Below are positions 5,042 to 8,732 of a DNA stretch of 8,732 bases, one piece after another (the stretch's first letter is position 1; the number at the start of each line of letters is the position of its first letter). Under the pieces are notes generated by a model, which worked only from the letters and a program-made list of their open reading frames with translations, did not search any database and was not told the origin of the DNA. Made by a program: the position numbers and the translations under genes. The DNA comes from Maritimibacter sp. (GTDB taxonomy: Bacteria > Pseudomonadota > Alphaproteobacteria > Rhodobacterales > Rhodobacteraceae), in assembly GCA_020441225.1 (NCBI GenBank), contig JAGRMP010000155.1:428-9159 (forward strand), given 5' to 3'.

Positions 5042-6235
5042 ATGTCCCTGTCCTACGGTCGCCCTTACCTCGCCATTCCCGGCCCCTCGGTCATCCCCGA
5101 CCGGGTGCTCAACGCCATGCATGTGCCCGCCCCCAATATCTACGAAGGCGCGCTGGAAGAGACGGTCGCCGGGATGATCCCCGACCTGCGCGCGGTTGCC
5201 CGGACCACGGCCGATGTAGCGATCTACAGCTGCAACGGGCACGGCGCCTGGGAGGCGGCGGCGTCCAACATGATCCGCCCGGGCGACAAGGTGCTGGTGC
5301 TCGCGACCGGCCGCTTCGCACTGGGCTGGGGCATGGTCTTTTCCCGCCTCGGGGCCGAGGTCGAGATCATCGACTACGGCAAGCGCGCCCCGGTGGCCTT
5401 CGAGCCGGTCGAGGCGGCGCTCCGGGCCGATAAATCCCATGAGATCAAGGCGGTGGTCGTGGTCCATGTCGACACCGCCACCTCGGTGCTGAACGATATC
5501 GCCGGCCTGCGCGCAGCGATCGACGCCACCGGCCACCCGGCGCTGCTCGCCGTCGATTGCATCGCCTCGCTCGCCGTCGATCGGTTCGAGATGGACGCCT
5601 GGGGCGTCGACGTGATGGTCGCGGCGAGCCAGAAGGGGCTGATGACGCCGCCGGGCCTCGGCTTCGTCTTCGTCAATGAAAAAGCACGGGAGGCCTCCCC
5701 GGGTCAGGCCTCGTGGTATTGGGACTGGGGCCCGCGCACGCGGCCCACGGCGTTTTACGAGTATTTCGGCGGCACCGCCCCCACCCATCACCTGCTCGGC
5801 CTGCGCGCGGCGCTCGACATGATCGCCGAGGAAGGCGGGATGGAGGCGGTCTGGGCGCGCCATGAAAAACTCGCCCGCGCCGCCTGGGCAGCCTTCGAGG
5901 CCTGGGGGCAGGGCGGGCCGATGGAGCTCAACATCGCCGACCCGGCCCAGCGCAGCCGCGCCGTCACGGCGCTGAGGATCGGGGCCGACAACGGCACCCG
6001 GCTGAGGCGCTGGGTCGAGCACAAGGCGGGCGTGACGCTGGGCATCGGCATCGGCATGGCCGAGCCGGACGATCCGGCCTGGCACGGGTTTTTCCGCCTC
6101 GGCCATATGGGCCATCTCAACGCCCACATGCTGCTCGGCGCGCTGGGCACGATCGAGGCGGCACTGGTCGCGCTGGAGATCCCGCACGGGCAAGGCGCGC
6201 TGGCCGCGGCGGCCAAGGTCGTGGCCGAGGCCTGA
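5042..6235 (+). CDS. Class V PLP aminotransferase, serine/alanine-glyoxylate aminotransferase-like
   Basis: A fold-type I pyridoxal-phosphate aminotransferase of 397 residues, typical for the alanine/serine-glyoxylate branch (AGXT/SgaA). It would move an amino group to glyoxylate, giving glycine plus pyruvate or hydroxypyruvate. IPGPSVIPDRVLNAM (12-26) is the family N-terminal substrate-gate region, and NGHGAWEAAASN (65-76) is the phosphate-binding turn. AVDCIASL holds Asp172, which contacts the pyridine nitrogen, and ASQKGLMTPPG (195-205) contains the Schiff-base Lys198. FRLGHMGHLN near the C-terminus holds the carboxylate-binding Arg. No Shine-Dalgarno sequence precedes the ATG, but the start gives the normal N-terminus. 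It is a monocistronic gene, convergent with the HisC-like gene 26 bases away. A phosphoserine or other class V substrate cannot be excluded; a serine-glyoxylate role would fit the serine cycle or photorespiration-like glyoxylate disposal. Confidence 0.9.
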   Translation: MSLSYGRPYLAIPGPSVIPDRVLNAMHVPAPNIYEGALEETVAGMIPDLRAVARTTADVAIYSCNGHGAWEAAASNMIRPGDKVLVLATGRFALGWGMVFSRLGAEVEIIDYGKRAPVAFEPVEAALRADKSHEIKAVVVVHVDTATSVLNDIAGLRAAIDATGHPALLAVDCIASLAVDRFEMDAWGVDVMVAASQKGLMTPPGLGFVFVNEKAREASPGQASWYWDWGPRTRPTAFYEYFGGTAPTHHLLGLRAALDMIAEEGGMEAVWARHEKLARAAWAAFEAWGQGGPMELNIADPAQRSRAVTALRIGADNGTRLRRWVEHKAGVTLGIGIGMAEPDDPAWHGFFRLGHMGHLNAHMLLGALGTIEAALVALEIPHGQGALAAAAKVVAEA

Positions 6236-6261
6236 TCCGACGGCAGGTGCAGGCGGGATGT

Positions 6262-7374
6262 TCAGTCGTCCCGCGCCGCCGCCAGCGCGCGGGGAAGCGC
6301 GCGTTCGAACAGATCGAGCATTTCCGGCGTACCGGCCGAGACCCGGATACAGCGGTCCTCCGGCGCGACGAAAGGCTTGCGCACGAAGACGTCCTCCGCG
6401 CCCAACCCCTCCAGCACACGCGTGGCGAAAGCGCCGTCCCGGCCGCAGTCGATAGCGACGAAATTGGCAGCCGAGGGCAGGGCGGTCAGCCCGTTCGCCG
6501 CGGCGATCTCGGCGATCCGGCCGCGCGCAACGCTCACAGCCGCCTGCACCTCGATCAGGTGGTCGGTGTCGGCCAGCGCCGCCAGCGCGCCCGCCTGGCT
6601 GATCCGCGACATGCCGAAATGGTTGCGCACCTTGTCGAAGGCCGCGATCAGCGGCGCCGCGCCGATGGCGTAGCCGACCCGCGCGCCCGCCATGCCGTAG
6701 GCCTTGGAAAAGGTCCTGAGCCGGATCACCCGCGGGTCGTCGGGGTCGATCTCGGGCGCGGTGCCGCGGGGGGCAAACTCGATATAGGCTTCGTCCAGCA
6801 CCAGGAGCGTGCCGTCGGGCACCGCCTCGATCATCGCCCGGATCCGGTCCGGCCCGTGCCAGCTGCCCATCGGGTTGTCGGGATTGGCGATGTAGACGAG
6901 CTTCGCCCCGGTCTCGGCGGCCCTGGCGCTCAGCGCCTCGGGATCTTCGTGGTCGCCCTTGTAGGGCACGGTGACGATCTCGCCGCCGAAGCCCGCCACA
7001 TGGTAGTTGAAGGTCGGGTAGGCGCCCGCCGAGGTGACCACCGGATCGCCCGGCCCGACCACCAGCCGCACGAGATAGCCGAGCAGACCGTCGATGCCCT
7101 CGCCGACGAGGATCTGCGCCGGGGCGACGTGCAGATGCGCGGCCAGCGCCGCGCGCAGGTCATGGCTGACCGCGTCGCCGTATTTCCAGACCTCCTGCGC
7201 CGCCGCCTGCATCGCCGCGACGGCCCGGGGCGAGGGGCCGAAGACGTTTTCATTGGCGCCGAGACGGGCGCGGAACGGCCGACCGCGCAGGCGCTCCTGC
7301 GCCTCGGGGCCGACGAAAGGCACGGTGGCGGGAAGCTGGTCGACGAGCGGGGTGTAACGGGGTCCGGGTGTCAT
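6262..7374 (-). CDS. HisC-like class I/II PLP aminotransferase
   Basis: A fold-type I aminotransferase resembling histidinol-phosphate aminotransferase, 370 residues from the ATG at 7374. RARLGANENVFGPSP (35-49) is the HisC-type N-terminus and GEGIDGLLGYLVR (91-103) the phosphate-binding turn. ANPDNPMG (163-170) corresponds to NPNNPTG, LDEAYIEF (193-200) holds the pyridine-contacting Asp194, and TFSKAYGMAGARVGY (221-235) contains the Schiff-base Lys224. RCIRVSAGTPEM (341-352) supplies the carboxylate-binding arginine Arg344. Such genes are often called hisC, but Rhodobacterales carry several paralogues, and none of the other histidine genes is near. The substrate may be histidinol phosphate, an aromatic amino acid or another. 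A TTG at 7410 would add 12 residues; neither start has a clear Shine-Dalgarno sequence. It lies 59 bases downstream of the DUF1992 gene on the same strand, so a shared transcript is likely. Confidence 0.88.
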   Translation of the reverse strand: MTPGPRYTPLVDQLPATVPFVGPEAQERLRGRPFRARLGANENVFGPSPRAVAAMQAAAQEVWKYGDAVSHDLRAALAAHLHVAPAQILVGEGIDGLLGYLVRLVVGPGDPVVTSAGAYPTFNYHVAGFGGEIVTVPYKGDHEDPEALSARAAETGAKLVYIANPDNPMGSWHGPDRIRAMIEAVPDGTLLVLDEAYIEFAPRGTAPEIDPDDPRVIRLRTFSKAYGMAGARVGYAIGAAPLIAAFDKVRNHFGMSRISQAGALAALADTDHLIEVQAAVSVARGRIAEIAAANGLTALPSAANFVAIDCGRDGAFATRVLEGLGAEDVFVRKPFVAPEDRCIRVSAGTPEMLDLFERALPRALAAARDD

Positions 7375-7433
7375 GCGGCGCAGGATGAACCCTTGCCGGG
7401 GAGGGGGCAAGGGGCGGCAGCGGTGGCGGGCGG

Positions 7434-7772
7434 TCAGTGGCGGTGCATGCAGTGGAGCCGGGTCTCGCGGGCGATGTTGCGGCGCATCTCCAGCTCGGCG
7501 ATGCGGCCCATCAGACGGGTGCGGGTCTCGTCATCATAGGCCGAGATCCAGGCCAGTTTCGCTTCGTCCAGCTCACGGCCAAGCGCGAGTTCCTGCGGCA
7601 CGAAGCCCGCTTCGTGCATGATCCGGAATCCGAGCGCTTCGAGCGGATCGAGATAGGCCTCTTCGGGGTGCGGCGGCAGCGGTTGCCCCTCGCCTGCCAG
7701 GTTCGAAAGCTTGCCTTCGGCCCGGGCCGCGAGCATGCGGCGCTCGGCCAGCCGGGCGAAATTGACGTCCAT
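7434..7772 (-). CDS. DUF1992 (DnaJ-C28 conserved domain) protein
   Basis: A 112-residue cytosolic protein whose first 75 residues form a DUF1992 domain. The pattern is AERRMLAARAEGKLSNLAGE then GQPLPP, followed by a conserved block containing GFRIMHEAGFVPQEL. The domain also occurs next to the J domain in eukaryotic DNAJC28, but here there is no J domain and no HPD motif; stand-alone versions such as E. coli YhdN are about this size. The rest is a predicted helix rich in Arg, Glu and Leu. Its role is not established; a chaperone-related function is suggested only by the domain name. The ATG at 7772 is chosen because GGAGG lies 7 bases upstream. The open frame continues to 8024, but that part translates the hairpin array and is not protein-like. 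The HisC-like gene follows 59 bases downstream. Confidence 0.88.
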   Translation of the reverse strand: MDVNFARLAERRMLAARAEGKLSNLAGEGQPLPPHPEEAYLDPLEALGFRIMHEAGFVPQELALGRELDEAKLAWISAYDDETRTRLMGRIAELEMRRNIARETRLHCMHRH

Positions 7773-7865
7773 CGCGCGACCTCCATCGACCCGCCCAATA
7801 TGGGGATCCGAACCGGACACTTCCATGCGCGAGGTCAAATGGACGCACGGTGGTGGGCGCGAGCT

Positions 7866-7879
7866 GTGCGAGCTCGCAC
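7866..7879. repeat. Perfect 14-bp palindrome upstream of the DUF1992 gene
   Basis: GTGCGAG (7866-7872) is followed directly by its reverse complement CTCGCAC (7873-7879). An overlapping hairpin, GCGAGCT (7859-7865) with AGCTCGC (7871-7877) around GTGCG, uses part of the same bases. It lies about 95 bases upstream of the DUF1992 start. On the minus strand a -35-like TTGGCA (7889-7884) sits beside it, though no good -10 follows. It may be a regulator binding site or RNA structure; the sequence alone does not decide. Confidence 0.4.
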
Positions 7880-7926
7880 GGGGTGCCAAGCTGTTGATCT
7901 TTATGACGATAGCGCTAACTGTGCGA

Positions 7927-8000
7927 GGCCCGGTCGCGGCGGTCGGACCGGGCCAAATCCCTTCACAAGGGATTTGCCAAGGCTTTTCACAAAAGCCTTG
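7927..8000. repeat. Array of three hairpins between valS and the DUF1992 gene
   Basis: Three inverted repeats stand side by side. GGCCCGGTC (7927-7935) pairs with GACCGGGCC (7946-7954). CAAATCCCTT (7954-7963) pairs with AAGGGATTTG (7967-7976). CAAGGCTTTT (7978-7987) pairs with AAAAGCCTTG (7991-8000). The last two have perfect 10-bp stems, the same CAC loop (GTG on the minus strand), CAA...TTG ends, and one base between them. They begin 23 bases after the valS stop on the minus strand. They may protect or end the valS mRNA, although no U run follows. They resemble a mobile or repeated intergenic palindrome family; only one array is in the window. Confidence 0.65.
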
Positions 8001-8023
8001 TCCGCCCCGAACCGGGCGCCCCA

Positions 8024-8732
8024 TCAGCCGATCTCGGCGAGCCGGGCGAGGGCTTCGCGCAATTTCCCGGCCTCGTCTTCGCGCGCGGCGAGGTTGTCCT
8101 GCGCCTCGGCCACGACCTCTTCCGGCGCATTCTCGGCGAATTTCGGGTTCTTGAGCCGCCCGTTCAGCCCGGCGATTTCCTTGTCGAGCTTGGCGAGCGA
8201 TTTCTCCAGCCGCGTCTTTTCCTCGGCCACGTCGATGATCTCGGCGAGCGGCAGGGCAAAGGTCGCCCCCTCCACCGGGATGGTCACACAGCCCTTGGGC
8301 AGGGTCTCGATGTCCGCAAGCGAGTCGATCCGCGCCATCCGCATGATGAGGGCGGAGTTGGTCTCCCAGGCCGTGCGGCCGGCGTCGTCGCTCTCGCGGC
8401 GGATCATCGGGATCTTGAGCCCCGCAGGCACGTGCATCTGGGCGCGGGCCGAACGGATCTCGTCGATCAGCCGGATCACCCAGTTCATCTCGCGGTCGGC
8501 CGCCGGGTCGATCAGCTCGGCGCCGTAGCCCGGCCAGTCTTCATGCACGATGAGGTTCGGCCGATCCGCGATCTCGCCCCAGAGCTCCTCGGTGATGAAG
8601 GGCATGAACGGGTGCAAAAGGATCAGGCACTGGTCGATCACCCAGGCCATCGTCGCCCGGGTCTCGGCGACCACGTCGCCATCCTCCGACGCCAGCAGCG
8701 GTTTCGAAAACTCGACATACCAGTCGCAGACC
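8024..8732 (-). CDS. valS: Valyl-tRNA synthetase, C-terminal part (cut by window edge)
   Basis: Class I aminoacyl-tRNA synthetase that charges tRNA-Val. The visible 235 residues are the C-terminal end of a protein of roughly 900-1000 residues. The fragment opens with [13 protein letters not shown], the conserved entry to the anticodon-binding domain. [13 protein letters not shown] follows, the standard landmark of the helical anticodon-binding domain in Val/Ile/Leu enzymes. The last 65 or so residues, from [20 protein letters not shown], form the ValRS-specific coiled-coil arm with regular heptads and the family motif [15 protein letters not shown]; this arm contacts tRNA. The stop is TGA at 8026-8024. 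The catalytic HIGH and KMSKS motifs lie beyond the right edge. The coiled-coil arm identifies ValRS over IleRS and LeuRS. Confidence 0.97.
   Translation of the reverse strand, partial: VCDWYVEFSKPLLASEDGDVVAETRATMAWVIDQCLILLHPFMPFITEELWGEIADRPNLIVHEDWPGYGAELIDPAADREMNWVIRLIDEIRSARAQMHVPAGLKIPMIRRESDDAGRTAWETNSALIMRMARIDSLADIETLPKGCVTIPVEGATFALPLAEIIDVAEEKTRLEKSLAKLDKEIAGLNGRLKNPKFAENAPEEVVAEAQDNLAAREDEAGKLREALARLAEIG

Noticed and set aside
5003..6193. A 396-codon open frame on the minus strand
   Set aside because: Antisense to the class V aminotransferase, whose PLP-binding motifs are intact.
6247..7539. A 430-codon open frame on the plus strand
   Set aside because: Antisense to the HisC-like aminotransferase and part of the DUF1992 gene; Arg/Gly-rich with no recognisable domain.
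7954..8000. CRISPR-like repeats in the hairpin array
   Set aside because: Only two palindromes with different stem interiors and a one-base gap; there are no spacers and no cas genes.
7773..8024. N-terminal extension of the DUF1992 protein to an ATG that overlaps the valS stop
   Set aside because: The extra 84 residues translate the hairpin array and palindromes; the ATG at 7772 has an excellent GGAGG and gives the normal domain start.

Overview
The window looks like a piece of an alphaproteobacterial chromosome, most likely from the Rhodobacterales (Rhodobacteraceae / Roseobacter group). It is GC-rich, it is densely coding on both strands, and its gene families (a Rhodobacterales-type 107-aa conserved protein, an Acr3/ArsR pair, a short YgfZ, a DUF1992 protein) fit that group. 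Two intergenic elements also look like the repeated, structured spacers of such genomes. I see no transposase, phage gene, CRISPR array, tRNA or rRNA.

Layout, left to right. (1) 1-763, minus strand: an arsenic-resistance operon, arsR then acr3 (acr3 runs off the left edge). The start of acr3 overlaps the stop of arsR, and a perfect 21-bp palindrome upstream of arsR is the probable ArsR operator. (2) 877-1254, minus: a small conserved protein (probably DUF6280) followed by a strong hairpin terminator that separates it from the ars operon. (3) 1402-2036, plus: elongation factor P (efp) behind a recognisable sigma-70-type promoter. (4) 2037-2593: 557 bases with no convincing gene. (5) 2594-4153, minus: ygfZ (folate-binding, Fe-S cluster maintenance) directly abutting a fructosamine-kinase-family gene. 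(6) 4204-4884, plus: a small GT2 glycosyltransferase of the TIGR04283 type, divergent from ygfZ across 50 bases containing CTATATAG. (7) 4889-4945: a GC-rich structured element around a CTTGGCCGAAATACTCC core. (8) 5042-6235, plus: a class V aminotransferase resembling serine/alanine-glyoxylate aminotransferase. (9) 6262-7772, minus: a DUF1992 protein and then a HisC-like class I/II aminotransferase. (10) 7866-8000: a palindrome and an array of three hairpins, two of which have perfect 10-bp stems and identical CAC loops. (11) 8024-8732, minus: the C-terminal part of valyl-tRNA synthetase (valS), cut by the right edge.

Most of this is housekeeping: translation (EF-P, ValRS), Fe-S cluster upkeep (YgfZ), probable protein deglycation (fructosamine kinase) and amino-acid transamination. 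The one clear stress module is arsR-acr3, which would sense As(III) and export arsenite. The TIGR04283 glycosyltransferase carries an 'arsenosugar biosynthesis' name in databases, but it sits about 3.5 kb from the ars operon with unrelated genes between, so a functional link is only a possibility. I found no convincing new multi-gene system. The most unusual signals are non-coding: the hairpin array next to valS, the structured element before the class V aminotransferase, and the ars operator.
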